The notes below the pieces were generated by a model. It was not told the origin of the DNA. It saw only the letters and a program-made list of their open reading frames with translations, and did no database searches. DNA of 64,000 nucleotides from Zelopaecilomyces penicillatus (taxonomy: Eukaryota > Ascomycota > Sordariomycetes > Hypocreales > Pseudodiploosporaceae): the NCBI GenBank assembly GCA_005765155.1, contig VCCP01000001.1, positions 2,790,001-2,854,000 on the forward strand, read 5' to 3'. Shown one piece after another: positions 25,338 to 37,730 of this stretch (within the stretch, counting starts at the first letter, position 1; each line of letters starts with the position of its first letter). The translations under genes and the position numbers were made by a program.

Positions 25338-28300
25338 TTTGGAGACGGGTGAGGGGCGAGATGAATTCGACACTTATGGAAAGTGAATTGACTTTTCAAG
25401 AGGATAAATACGCGCGGTCTTTGTCGATACTGGCGCGTGCGCGTGGGCTCAAAGCGGAACAACCCGAGACAAGTGGGCTACTCTGTGCCGGACGAGTGGA
25501 TGCAGACAAGTAGAAGAAGACAAGACGCAAAAGGATCTTCGAAATCGGAGGGGGGAATTGGACGATATTTGAATTGTTGGCGTCGCAGATCTGGGCTCCA
25601 GAGGGAGGGTAGTATCCGCCTAGACCACAACCGACCAGCCAGGCAGGGGACGTGGGATGGCATGGCATGGCATGGAGAGCTACGTCTACGAGTACTACAT
25701 GCTACAACAGTAATAAGGACGGACTCTGCTGACACTGGGCCGCTAATGACAATGGAGGGATGGATGGTTGGATGGAGGATGGCAGGATGGACGGTGGGGA
25801 GGCTTGCAGCTCTGGTGGAGTCAAACGAGAGAGAGGGTCGCCACCATGTCACAACACAAGGCTCATACTTCCATACGGGGTACGGTCGCTAATTTCACAA
25901 GGAGAAGAAAGTGGCCAAGCGCGTCGCATGGTTCAGCCGACCGGAGCCAAGCAGCGCTACCATCTCGGAGCAGCGAACATTACTCACAACAACCCCAAAA
26001 ACCATCATGGGCCCTGACTCCCGGGATGAAGGTAGCAATGAACGGTCAAACCGCATTGGCAGAGAGACAGGCTTGATAGGCAAACAGACATAGATAATTT
26101 ACTACGTCTGAACTGCTGCCACCCCTCCCCTTCACACGCCCAATCATGGTCTCCAACTTCCCCATCATAATCATCATACTATGTAGGCCGGAGTACCATC
26201 TAATAATAATCAGAGCCAACAACAACGACCATTGCACATCTCACCCTACGTGACGGCGGGGCACATACAGACCTTTCCCCCTTCCTCTTTTCCACTAAAG
26301 CTTTCGGGTGTGGACTTACGAATGCAGAAAGGCGCGAGCCTTGAGTAGAAGAGACGATGTAGCTTCTTCGTGTACCTTGGGAGTTAAACAGACTCATATT
26401 TGCGAGGAAGGCGATTGGAACACATTCAAAAGCAGCGCTGCATACATCACGAGCTCAGTTCCTAGAGGAGGGAGTGAGAGTGAGACACAATACGAGAGGC
26501 TGTGCGGATGATAATTCCGCACTGTTGAATTCCGCGGACAGTGTAGATTAGATGAGCGCTTTGCATAACCTTTGGCATCAGATAGGCCAAGCAAACTTGA
26601 TGATAAGGGCAAATGGACTATTGGGAAAGACTCAGGTGTCATCGATCCATCCATACAACGCTTGGAAGCAAATGCACAAGTTACCTAAATGTTGTATTTA
26701 CATCAGGGCAGCTTGCAACGGAACCATCAACGACGACCCGAAGGGCGGAGCCTACTTGGGTATGATTAGTGACCCATGTTGGCTGCCCGCCAATGCTGAA
26801 CCTGGTCCGGCGCCACAGCACGCGACTCATCCATAGCGGCTGAGAAGAAACTTCTTTTACTTCCATGCTCCGTTTCTTTTTTGATCCTTTTGCTAGCAGT
26901 ACCGCCCTACTAGCCTCTCCAAACACGGCATGAGGAGTGTGGGTGGTTCGTGAAGCGTTGTAAGATCGTAGCTCTGTGGTGGCCCTGTTTGGCCGCTTTA
27001 ATATGCTACCTGTTCCCGAGAGGAAGAGAGGTGAGTGCTCGCCCCAGTCATTGCGGAGAGAAAGCAATGTACGCACTTCCATAAAGGTAGGTAGCATGAA
27101 ATGGCCCAACAACAGAGAAAGCAAGGGGTCAACAAGCTCTCCCCCCCACCTTCAGGCGGCTTCTTTGTCCGAACTGGGGGCGGGTCTCCGGCTGTGACAG
27201 ACGATGGAGTGGGTGTACTCAGACGAGTGTGGTGGTATGGCCTAGCATACCTACACCAACATGTTGGAGATGGTTAGATGGGGAAACAAGGGTCTGAAAA
27301 AGAGGGTGGGGATGGATGCGCATGGGTTCTTGGTGATGGAAAGTTGGAGTTGTGATGGTGCTCGTAATAATGCCATGCCTGTTTTTATTTTTTGATGTGG
27401 TTACGTGTGGCGTTGGCTGGTAAAGTTGCACGAGGAAATATCCACCACGACCTCCGGCGGCCTCGATACTAATCAATAGTTGCGTCAGTGCGAGAAGCGC
27501 GGACATTGGGAAACGACGGGACCAGATGGCAATGGAAGAAAATCATCATACCGTTTTATCGCTTTCACTCAACCTCAACTTCCCCAGATACCCTCCTCTC
27601 TCTTGCTGCAACTCTCTCAGGCCAGGTCCACGTCCCTGGGGGTCACGAAGGACCGAATGGGCTCCGTCTGTTGATTGGTCCTCCATTCCAGCTGCTTGGC
27701 TAGATCGTGGTCCAGCCATTCGCCCATGGATCCCACGCCAAGGCTGGCTGACTTTGGCGGGAGGATGGCTCATGGAAGTGGAGAGCATTGCTGCAGGCGC
27801 CCATACCAATCACCATGAACCATGATGCCTCGTCTTTTAACGATGCCTACCTACCTGCCGTAGTCGAGTCGTCGAGATACTGCTTTTAATAAGCTCTTAA
27901 TTATTAAGTACTCCCGTCAACACGACTGGGTGCTTTTCAATGCGCCGTGGGCAGTGTCTCGTGTTTGGTTCCCTACCTCAACCCCCCCAGGTTTTTGCTT
28001 TACCCGCTCAGCTCTCTATGGAGGAGGGAGGGGCTGTTTTGTTTGTGGGAGACTGATGCCCTGGTCTACGTTTGTGCTTGCCGTCAGTGCCCAAAGCGAG
28101 GTACAATAATAGCTGTGTTGCTGCTGTCTGTCTGTCTGTCTGTCAGTCTGTATGTCTCACTTCATAGCCTGATTGATTCACCATTCACCTTCTAGGTGTA
28201 GGTATCCCCGTCCACCACGAGTAATTGCTCGCCTTCGATGCTGTCGGGACCGTTCCTCTCGGCGGCGCCACCGTTACATGGGCCCCATCCCCCCCATCTA

Positions 28301-31072
28301 TATTCCCCATCGCCAAACCCCATAGCCATGACCCAAGCCCCAGAAGCCTTCGGGCTCGCCACTTGGCGCCAGCAACGCCGGGGACAAATGAGAAGGCAAC
28401 GGGAGGGTCGTTCAGGGCTCGTGGCGTCTGAACACAGATGGTGCTCTCGCCTGTGGCTGTTCCTTGGACGGATCAAGTGCCGATGCGTTTGATGCTGTGA
28501 CGCTCTGTTAGTTCTGGACACACAACGTCAGTCGCTGTAGAGAATTCTCCTCACACACACCGACCAGACCTGCAGCCAAGATGGCAACCGTTGGCTGTTG
28601 CTGGTTGCTGTTGTTGGCCCCCAATACGAAGGTTCAGGCCACATCTCGGCCTAGAGCCACCAGACATCAAAGCCGGTGACAAACGACGCGTTCCAATTGG
28701 GGGAACGGCCGTGTCAGCTGCTGCTCCAGAGCTGCTCGACTGGACTGGAGCCACGCCACAGCGCACTGCACCCGCCTATCTCGTTGTAATCGACACCTGA
28801 AGGTACTATAATACCAACGTGCCCACTGTAGGCACATCATGATCCACCCAGAACCACCTCGACGTTTTTCCACATGTAACGTAACGTTCTCTCGTTTCTT
28901 CTAGCTCCGCCCTTGGAGAGCTCAGACGCGGTCCATCCGACCGCGCGCCTCTTTTCTTCATCGTTGTAACTTGCAAGGCTCTGCATGGATTGCAGGTAAT
29001 TACAGTAATTACTGTACATATCGCTGCTGTCGCTGTCGCACCCAGCTAGTCACTGTTGACAGGCTCAGGTTTCTCCAGATCCGCTTCCTCCTCCTCCTCA
29101 TTCTCCTCCGCGGTCCGCCCATTTTGGTGTGCATCAACATGTCGTGTATCTTCATTGCGCAGGGCACTTGGCACATGGCAGTAGTTGGTACAGCACTAAT
29201 GTATCAACATACATAGGTTAGTACATGCAGTACCATGAATGTGGCTCCTTTCACATGGGCTTGTTTCCGTTGCGGGTAATGGTAGGTAGTCTACCGTCCG
29301 AACGGCCAGCCTCATTGACCATGGCATTCATCCGTCCATTCACTGCTTTCTGTTGGTTTTCTCTTCTGTTCTGCACAAGCCTCCAGCCTTTCTAAGCGAT
29401 GGGAACCACAGACGAAGTGCCATCAGCTCATACGTCCCTTCAATCTACTGCCAAGCCACAAACTTGACCGAAAATCATTGTTGCAGATGCTGGCTACCTC
29501 AACTCAAGCGGATCCAACAATGGGTCTTTGGCGTCGTGGTTGCGTTACATCAAGAGCCAACACAGGTAACCAGCTGCTGTCCATTTATTGAGCCTAACGC
29601 ATCCAGGTTGAGCCAGGCACAATGTGCAACACAGGGCTGAGCCTCTCTTCCCAAGCCGTTATCGAGCTGCATCCACTAGTGTATGGTATGGGGTACCTCT
29701 CAACATTCGCATGTGCTCGGCTTTGTCTGCTCTATGTTCATGCGAATTCATTTCGTGATAGTACGGATGACGGAATCATCTCTTATCCCTCTGCCAATGC
29801 TTTTTTTAGTCTCATCCAGACAATGACACTATATTACGTTGTGAGATCAACATTCTCTAAGACGGTTTTTAATGTTCTGGCATCTTGCGGATCGACAACA
29901 TCGAATACACCCATGGAAGCTACATGTGAGGTTATGTGACAACGCTACGGGATATATAGGTAAAGTTTCACAGTACAATTCTTTCAGACAAAACACCATT
30001 ATACCGACAATGCGACAAATGATGGTATCACCAAGTTGATGTTAATGGTCTGGAATCCGTTGACGATTTGACTCGGAATTCAGTATCGATAATCTACTGA
30101 CTTCTTGAGCCATTCATTGTGCGGGCTGTTCTTGTGCTGAACCGCTACGAACAGTATCCGGGGATATACCCGTCACCCCGCTTTTAATTGTGCCATAACC
30201 TAACCTAACCGATTTGCGATGTTGGTTTTGAATTCGTTAGGTGTGTGTAAGATTATTTGATCGTGCATCTATCGTGACGTATTGCAATACACACCAGCCT
30301 TGACAGGCCGTTTCATCAGTGAGAGACTAGAAGACCAAAAGTCTACCATGAAATGTTAACAATAGAGTTGTTGTTGTTTTTTTCCTAAATTTTCGTTGGA
30401 GGAAGCAAGATTCAAACTTACGATTCACATTTGTAATTACGCTTCTGATATTTTTACATCGAATGTGGGAAAGTATAAAGTGTCATAAAGGATAACAGTG
30501 AGCTTTACACGCTTTTTTATCTTGCCCATATTGAGGGATTATACTGTGTGGGAAAAGGCCGTCATACTACAATTCTAAAGGAGCTTCAAAGGAATATCGA
30601 GCTGCTGCTTGATGACTATCGTAAGAGTGACTGAGCGCTTCTAACAAGCTGTTACAGGGTTAAGTGCAATTAATGACGAGGCAAGAAAAGGTCAGCAGCA
30701 TGTAGGGTAGGACAACCGATAGGAAATAGTCTCAATTTGTAAAAAAAAAAAAAAAGAAAAAAAAAAAAAACGGGGGGGGGGATGAGATTGTTAATGGTAA
30801 GAGTAGGAGAATATAGGCCAGGTTTGAATGGATCTTTAGATCCTAAAGATCATGGCTTTCCAGTGAGGTGAGTGTAAATATCATCTGAACACTGTACAAC
30901 CATACCGCAATGGGGCGGTCAAACACCGTGCTAATACAGAGGACCACACACCCTCCCGTATTGCCCCACCTCATCGGATTGTAACACGCGTTGCCAACAG
31001 AAGCGCTGGTTGATTGCCACCACGACGAACAGGGCTTCCAGCTCCGCCAACGTTCGCCAAGTATATTGTCTC
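25338..31072. other. Divergent intergenic region, no gene supported
   Basis: This 5.7-kb interval lies between the divergent UNC93-like and ARMH3 genes. All open frames are short, overlap on both strands and lack recognisable motifs. It contains simple repeats: GGAT/GGAC-type (about 25,755-25,800), ATGGC units (25,660-25,675), TGTC units (28,128-28,160), and an A15-G-A14 run followed by G10 (30,741-30,781). The two promoters presumably lie at its ends. Confidence 0.6.
30741..30781 (+). repeat. A-rich run followed by G10
   Basis: A15, one G, A14, one C, then ten G. It is a low-complexity tract about 290 bp upstream of the ARMH3 start. It could be a retroposed poly(A) scar or simple slippage, and no retrogene body is visible beside it. 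Confidence 0.7.
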
Positions 31073-33338
31073 ATGGAAGCCTCACCTCTCACTCGTCAGC
31101 CTCAGCCCGAGGTTTTTACACCCAAGATCATCGAGCTCTACGGGCTCCTCTTCAAGGTAGCCCCCCCCCCTTGCATTGCAACTCCAGGCCGTCCCTGCGT
31201 CGCAGCTAACAATGCCCAGGTATTCATTCGCGCAGAGACAGACACACGGCTCCGAAGCAAGCACCGCGGCTGATCGAAGACGACATAACAGGATGACGAT
31301 GAGGGCGAGAAGTCAGAGGGGTTCTGGCGCGAGTTCTTCCTCCTCCGGCCCGACCGGCCGGCCCTCAGAACGACCCTGAACGAGATACACCCGACAGACG
31401 TGATCCTTATGGAAGGGCAGACAAGGGAGTTCTTTAGCAGAGCAATCTCTGCCATCAAGACTGGCAAAGGATCTGCGCCCTTGCACGCGTTGGATGTACG
31501 TTGGTCTATGGATGTGCCATCTGAGCTCTGGCTAATGACACATAGACATTGAGCGTCTTCCTATCAAGCCTGCTCTCCAAGAAGTATGCTCATCCAAGCT
31601 CCGCCATTATATCCGTTCTGGCCGGCCTCGATCATATCGATACCGTTTTCACAGATTTTGTGAGCACTCTAGATGAACTACTTCGAAGTGGGACGCATTG
31701 TAGGTGCTATGTGGGCATGGTTCATGAAATTATCGAGGCTGACATGACACTAGTGGATCTACGGCACAGAGCAGTTGAAGTGTTGCTGGCCGTTACGGCT
31801 GGTGCATATCAGACAACTCTACTCACTTATATGGTTCAGAGAGATCTCTTTCCTTCTGTGATGAAGGTACGTTCAGTTTCGCTGACTTGCAATACATGTT
31901 CGGGGGATATCCCAGCTTATTAGATGTTCTCGGACTAGTTCATTCAAGACTCAGGACTTCCTGGCCAGGTTCTGGAACCTTTCACGCTGCTCGGTCTTTT
32001 GACAAATTATAACAAGTTCGAATTCCAAAACCCTTACCAGCTCCGTCTAAACGACTTTGTAAATGAAGCAGCAATTCGAAAGATAGTCGAGTGCATTGGA
32101 TACACTTGCCAGGCTCTGCGATCCGACTACATTGAGATTCAGGATGACTTGCCCGAGGGTTGGACATGGACCAATACGTTGAACATGATTGGGCTTGGTG
32201 CCATTGCGCCAGGACCAAGACCAGTGAAGAAGCCTGTCTATGATGAAGCACCTGCGAAGCAAATGTTTACCAATCTGTATGGGATGATCTTAACAAGAGG
32301 CGCTGTTCTTCAAGTCATTACTAACTCAAATGCAGGCCCGGCCAAAACTCTGCTATACTGCTGGCAACATACGATTTCTCGCATGCAAACAAGCTATTTT
32401 GTTTTAATCTCGTCACTCAAACCAGCGAAAAGGATAAGGAGCAGCCTATTGCGAGTTATGTATCCCTCACATCTTACCTGTTGCACCACGCCTACCTATC
32501 CCCTCGAGCAACTTACTACGCTCATCTAAACCTGATGGTGTTTCGCCTTCTTATTGAAGATCAAACCATCTGCAGAAGGATTTGCAGCGACGAATCCAAA
32601 GTAACAGTGCGTCTTTGTCGGCAACGACAACCATTTTTGCCTTTGATCACGGGCGACCGTGTATTGGCAACATGTGTGCTTGACACTATGCTCGACGGCA
32701 TTAACCACAATTTAAAACGACGTCTAGACGTGGGCCTTTACACTTTGTGCGTCGGGATCATGTTGCGCATCATTTCACATTTGTCGCGATCACGCATACG
32801 TCTGAGCTATCATTGGTCTGAATTATTCAGGTCCTTGCTTTCTTTGATTCGATTTCTCAATACATATGCCTCAGATCTGAAAGATCTTCCCCATATCGAG
32901 ACGCTGCTCGATCACGTCGTCAACTTGGTTGCACTATCACTATCGGCTGGCGAAGCATTTCTTCCATCTCCTGCCGCATATGATGACTTGTTTTACAAGG
33001 TGTTTGAATCTGGTGAGGTGCTTGCTAATTTCAAGGAGAACTATCAACTTGGATCTCGCCATAGCAACTCCATCGATACTCTGATCAATGTCAGCGCACA
33101 TTACAAGCAGCTACTGACGGAACGTGGCAGCTCTGCAAAGAAGTTACCAAGCAATTTGACAACCCATCAGGTGACGGAAGTTATCAAGCAAGGATATGAA
33201 ACTCTCAGCATCCAAGCAAAGGAAGGCCTAGACACGTGGGAACGGTTCCGAGAGGCAGACGACAGGATACTGCTAAAGAACATGGCGAGAACAACTGTCA
33301 GTGATGTTCTGTCTATGGTCGAAAGGCAAATTACATAG
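31073..33338 (+). CDS. ARMH3/UPF0588 family protein (DUF1741)
   Basis: Six exons: 31073-31156, 31292-31495, 31546-31699, 31754-31866, 31939-32276 and 32336-33338 (1,896 bp, 631 aa). Phase is kept throughout, and several introns carry ctaac/ctaat branch points. N-terminal blocks PKIIELYGLLFK, FWREFFLLRPDR and HALDTLSVFLSSLLSKKY, then FEFQNPYQLRLNDFVN and the C-terminal DUF1741 region (about 380-600: SDESKVTVRLCRQRQPFLPL, INHNLKRRLDV, YHWSELFRSLLSL) identify the armadillo-like helical protein family of human C10orf76/ARMH3. The human protein works at the Golgi with GBF1 and PI4KB; the fungal role is inferred. Length is close to the family's 630-700 aa. The weakest point is intron 1, which has a C-rich donor side and a competing acceptor near 31,219. 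Downstream it converges with the permease gene. Confidence 0.9.
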
Positions 33339-33732
33339 GTGCAATAAATGGGTAATGATAAAGTGTCTTGAATTTACTGCCAATCGTAGCTATAGCTCAA
33401 TTTTTCCAGTGCCGCTGCCCATGAACATACAGACAAACAGAAAAGAGTATCGCTATGCGTATATTATAGCCTACTAGTATGCTATGCATATCCCGGTTTC
33501 CATCTAATGTACGAGTAGCAATACCCATAGGCACACCCTCCTCGACGAACCATGGCCAGGTCCTGGCTCGGGCCCTTTGCCGCGTATGAGAATTGCACCA
33601 GGACCTGTATCACATTTTCCTCAATGGAAGATTGAGGGGCATGCGCCTCGTCGATTCCAGTCCCTTCTCTTCTTGGCCCATGCCGACCAGTGTTGGCAGC
33701 TGCCCCCTTCGCCTCTGACCCAAGTCTACGCC

Positions 33733-33739
33733 TATTTAA
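33733..33739 (+). promoter_or_regulatory. TATA-like box of a putative transcript
   Basis: TATTTAA is followed by a C/T-rich initiator-like stretch (33,760-33,900) and an ATG in CACAATG context at 33,902. It suggests a genuine plus-strand promoter, although no long reading frame follows. Confidence 0.4.
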
Positions 33740-33759
33740 ACCCGCACCAGTCTTCCAAC

Positions 33760-35470
33760 AGTTGCTTTGTTTTTCTTCTTTTCATCACTCGCTACTAGCT
33801 GCAAATTTTGCCGCAACACTGTGAAAGGTGGGCTTTTGCCCCCTTCACTTCTCGCTGCATTCTTCGTCAAGTGTGAACTATCCTGCTAGTCATCCTTCAC
33901 AATGCACACCCACTTGCCCATGCACACTCACGCAACCGTCCGCTTCTTTGTCTTGGTACGTGGTCTTTTAATGAGGTTTTGCTTGAATTGTAGTGAATAC
34001 TGATAATAACCTTGCATCTTTGTGAGTGCAGCAAGCATACAGGCTCTGTTGAACGCGGCTGTTAGCCTACGGACTCATCATTGACGTCTTTGCACTCAAG
34101 AAATCACGACACAGATCGAGGAAGTGCCTCTGCGTACTCGATCTCTCATCTTGCAAGATGTTTCATTACATCCTGGGGGTGGAGGGTACATAGCACAAAT
34201 GCATCACCTCTTCAAACGCGGTTGTGGCCTACGGGACGCTGTTTGAATTCACTCACTTTCTGATCATGGACTTTTACTTTCGACGAATTGATACCCTTCA
34301 AGCTCTTTCTTCACCCCAAATCCACTTTTGCAGTTTCACGGCCAGCCTACTCTCACACTCCCTCACATTTCACTTTACCTGGCCACACTCACAGTCCTAC
34401 CCACGCACCCCTCCACCTTTCATTCACCTCCCCACTCCAGGTTCCGTGCCCTTTTCATCACAACTTCATCCCCAGGCTCCTTCTTCTTCTGCATCTTCTT
34501 CGTTGCTGAACGATCTTTGATCTCTCGCACCCAGCATTCCGAGATTCTCCATGGGCCTACTTCAATGCTTCATCTCGTCTATAGACTTGATGAACTTTGA
34601 TCGACTTACTCTGACTTCGTCATGTATTAGGTATGTTTATCTTAAATGAATAAACCTTCATGTCTGATCTCGCTCTAACTGTCATTTTCCAGCAATGAAC
34701 AAAATGAGAAACCCGGTGCTTTTGCTGAATACGAAGTGTTTTGCTACTGCCATTTTATGCAACACCACCTCTTGGCGCCTTTTCCTGGTCACCATGTCAA
34801 TGCCTCACCAAAGGTTACTGCTGCTATCGCTCTCAATTAAATTGTCGCTCCCTGACAAGACAAAAGACCTTTGAGATTTCATCCATATTGCGCCAGGACT
34901 CTTGACAACGGTAGCCCTTCTAGCAGGCTCTCCCGCAGCTTCAGAAGATCCTTTATTAGGTCTTCCGTATTAGCAACCACGGTTCATCCTGTCTCCGACT
35001 CTCTGAATCCTTCTACCTTTACGCGCGCTCTTGTCAGGCACAACTATCCCATGTGGATTGATGAGGGTTTGGGGCTTACCTAGTCTTCCGCATCAGTGTG
35101 TGGACCCTACCGACTGAACAGGGTCAACTCTGCCAACTGGGATGTCATATTTCCCACAAGTGATGAGAGGCAGCGGCTGTGAGCAGCATCAGGTCAAGTC
35201 GAAGACTACTTCTCTCCCCTCTCATGTCTGAATCGACCTTTCCGCACTTGGCTGACAATTTACCCCACTCGACTTGTCACGTATTGATTATCCCCCATAT
35301 GTCAATAACGGCACTTTGGGTTTATTTGGCAGTGGATTTGCGTCGAATAGCGATGGCCCATGTTCAATGCTGGCCTCAGCGCAAGATCTATTGACTGGAG
35401 CCACTACGACCCAAGAGAGGCAAACGCAAAGAGCTTTTCACCATCTAGCTACAGCCAAACCAGCATAGTG
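33760..35470 (+). ncRNA. Candidate spliced RNA without a long reading frame
   Basis: Downstream of a TATA-like box are at least two convincing intron signatures: 33,956-34,031 (gtacgt...gcag) and 34,631-34,692 (gtatgt, ctctaac, ttccag). The exonic parts are C/T-rich like fungal leaders. The first ATG opens a peptide of about 24 codons across the first intron, and later frames stay under 100 codons with no family resemblance. A near-repeat, AACGCGGCTGTTAGCCTACGG at about 34,053 versus a variant at about 34,216, lies between the introns. It could be a long noncoding RNA, a long leader of an unrecognised short protein, or a decayed gene. Confidence 0.35.
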
Positions 35471-37730
35471 AGCTTTGTCTTCCAATCGACTTAGATGATG
35501 GAAAGCCCTCTAGTGGTACCCTAAGAAATAGATGCCATGTGCCATAATCTAGAAAGTCGTCGGGGTCTCACGTTAGGTTCTACCTGGATGTCTTGATGGA
35601 AAGACACAGTTCAATAATGCGCAGGAGACTCATAATCTCATGGTCACCTACCTGATTTTTCAGTGGCTGTCAACAATATGCTACGAATCAACTGCTGGTA
35701 TTTCAACTCTGGGCATTCAAGGCTGTCTTATGGATGGAGTCATTGTGTAGGGCTACAGGGGAGGTTTCGCTTCGCTCAGATTAATGTGAACCTGTCCCGG
35801 GGCGGTAGAACTCTGTTTTCAGTCGACTGAACTTCACAGGGTCCCGTTGTATATTAGTTCAAAGCCATTAGGGCAATGAGCTTACCATCAGAGCTTATGC
35901 AGAACCGAACACAATAGATCGTTATGAATGCAACCATTTCCCCATGCCCATACATACCCAAGTCACCGACTAGCAGCCTCCTAGTCTGTCATTGAGAATA
36001 AATGCCTTTGAGTAAGTTGGCAAGGCTAAAGTAATATTATTTTTTATTTTTAATTACCAGCCATACCAGCAGTTGCCAGTACCAGTATAATACTGTTTCT
36101 CTCGACGGTCTTTCTCAGACTATACAGAGAAACGACCGGAACGCTGAGAAGGATGTGTATTTCAAAAAAAAAAAAAAAAATATAAAGGGGAAGCTAGATA
36201 TCGTTGTGATGCACCAGATTGTCGAGCCATATCCATTGGGTTGGTGGATAAAGCAGCATCCAGTGCCATCATCCGGTCAGCATCTTGGAGATAAACTGAC
36301 GTCTGCTATGAACTACTAGTGCAGAACCTGGGTGGACGGTGTTTAACTCCGTAGCGATATTGAATGCTTTTCGGAATCCGATATTTATTACATCAAGCCG
36401 CTCTCCACCCATGCTTGTTTTGATGAAGCGCCTTTAGGGTAGATTTAGGCGATGGAGTTGGGGGGGATGGCGGCGGAATGTTCATTGGTAGGTCCATCAA
36501 GGTGCTTGGGCATGGCTTCCATTTTCGTTTCAATGGCCAAGGTAATTGCTCTACCCGCCATCATGCGGCCGTACTCGAGCAGATTGCAGATTATGATAGT
36601 CGTTAAATTTATAGAGGTAACAATGGCACAAAAGGCATCAGCTAATCGCTCGGCATATAGCTAATGAAATACATCTCAAACTTTTTCTCCAACTTTCTCA
36701 GGTATAAGTCGCCCAACGAAATTAATTGCCATCATAATGGTCTTTTTCATCGTCGGCTACTAGTGCAGCCAATAGTTTGCAGATCGTCGTCGGGCAACAG
36801 TCAGCAATCAGCTTCGTTTTGACACAGTCGCTAGAGTAGAGAGCTCCAGTTATTAATGATGAGCTTTCATCTCCACTGAAAGTATGAGGAAAAGGCGAGA
36901 AGAATGGAAATCCATTGACTAGGTATTATGAAACTGGAGAAAATGCGAGCTAGCTAGCCCCGCAACCCCACCCATCCGAAGATAGGCAATCCAACGAGAA
37001 TGGATGAGCACATGCAAGGTAGTTCCATACGCATGCGGTGATAGTTCGAACTTAGATTAGGCTATTGAGTACGGTAACTTGATTACCTAGTATTAAAGAA
37101 AAGATCAAAGTGTCGAGGTAGGTTGACAGGGCACAACGCGATTAGCCTGTGACGGTTTTCGGCAGGGCGTAAGGCTTATAAATTCCATTAGTAAGTAGTA
37201 CATCCACTTCCACCATGTCAGTTGCATGGGGTGGTCCACAAATAATCCAATATGAGTGCTCACAGGGCGTCGATGACAACAGGACCACTCTTCGTATGTT
37301 TGTATATGAATGTTGCAGCCACCACAGTCTGTCCCACTGTTACTCATCAATCTAGTCTCAACAATGCAAACACAACATTTGTCAGTCACGGCCGTCGAAA
37401 CGCACAAGATTCAACCAGATAAGTGTATATTGCCTTCATCATCATCATCTTTAATCCCCAATCCGCTCAACTCATTCAAGCAACTGTGGTATCTAGTGGT
37501 AATAGCGGCTGATAGCTGTTTACAGAAGAATCATGTCATAACATGAACAGGGGAATATGTCTGGTAAACAGCATGCATAAATCAACAAGGCCCCTCGCTA
37601 ACACGAGAGCGCATCGCCGTAGTCGCAGAGGCACCTGCTAGGGTTGCCTCTCAGACCCCAAACGAGCATTCTCATTGCAGCGTTCCAACGAAGAGAAAAG
37701 AAATCCAAATCAACAAAACGAAATGCTTCT
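35471..37730. other. Intergenic region between convergent genes, no gene supported
   Basis: No supported gene. It contains an A17 run (36,164-36,180) and TACTAG-type microrepeats. A minus-strand stretch (about 36,840-36,447) reads open for 70 codons with coding-like residues but is preceded by several stops; it is listed as a finding. Confidence 0.5.

Noticed and set aside
25338..25373. Twelve-residue N-terminal extension of the UNC93-like protein
   Set aside because: It starts at a GTG, and the ATG at 25,337 gives the normal family N-terminus.
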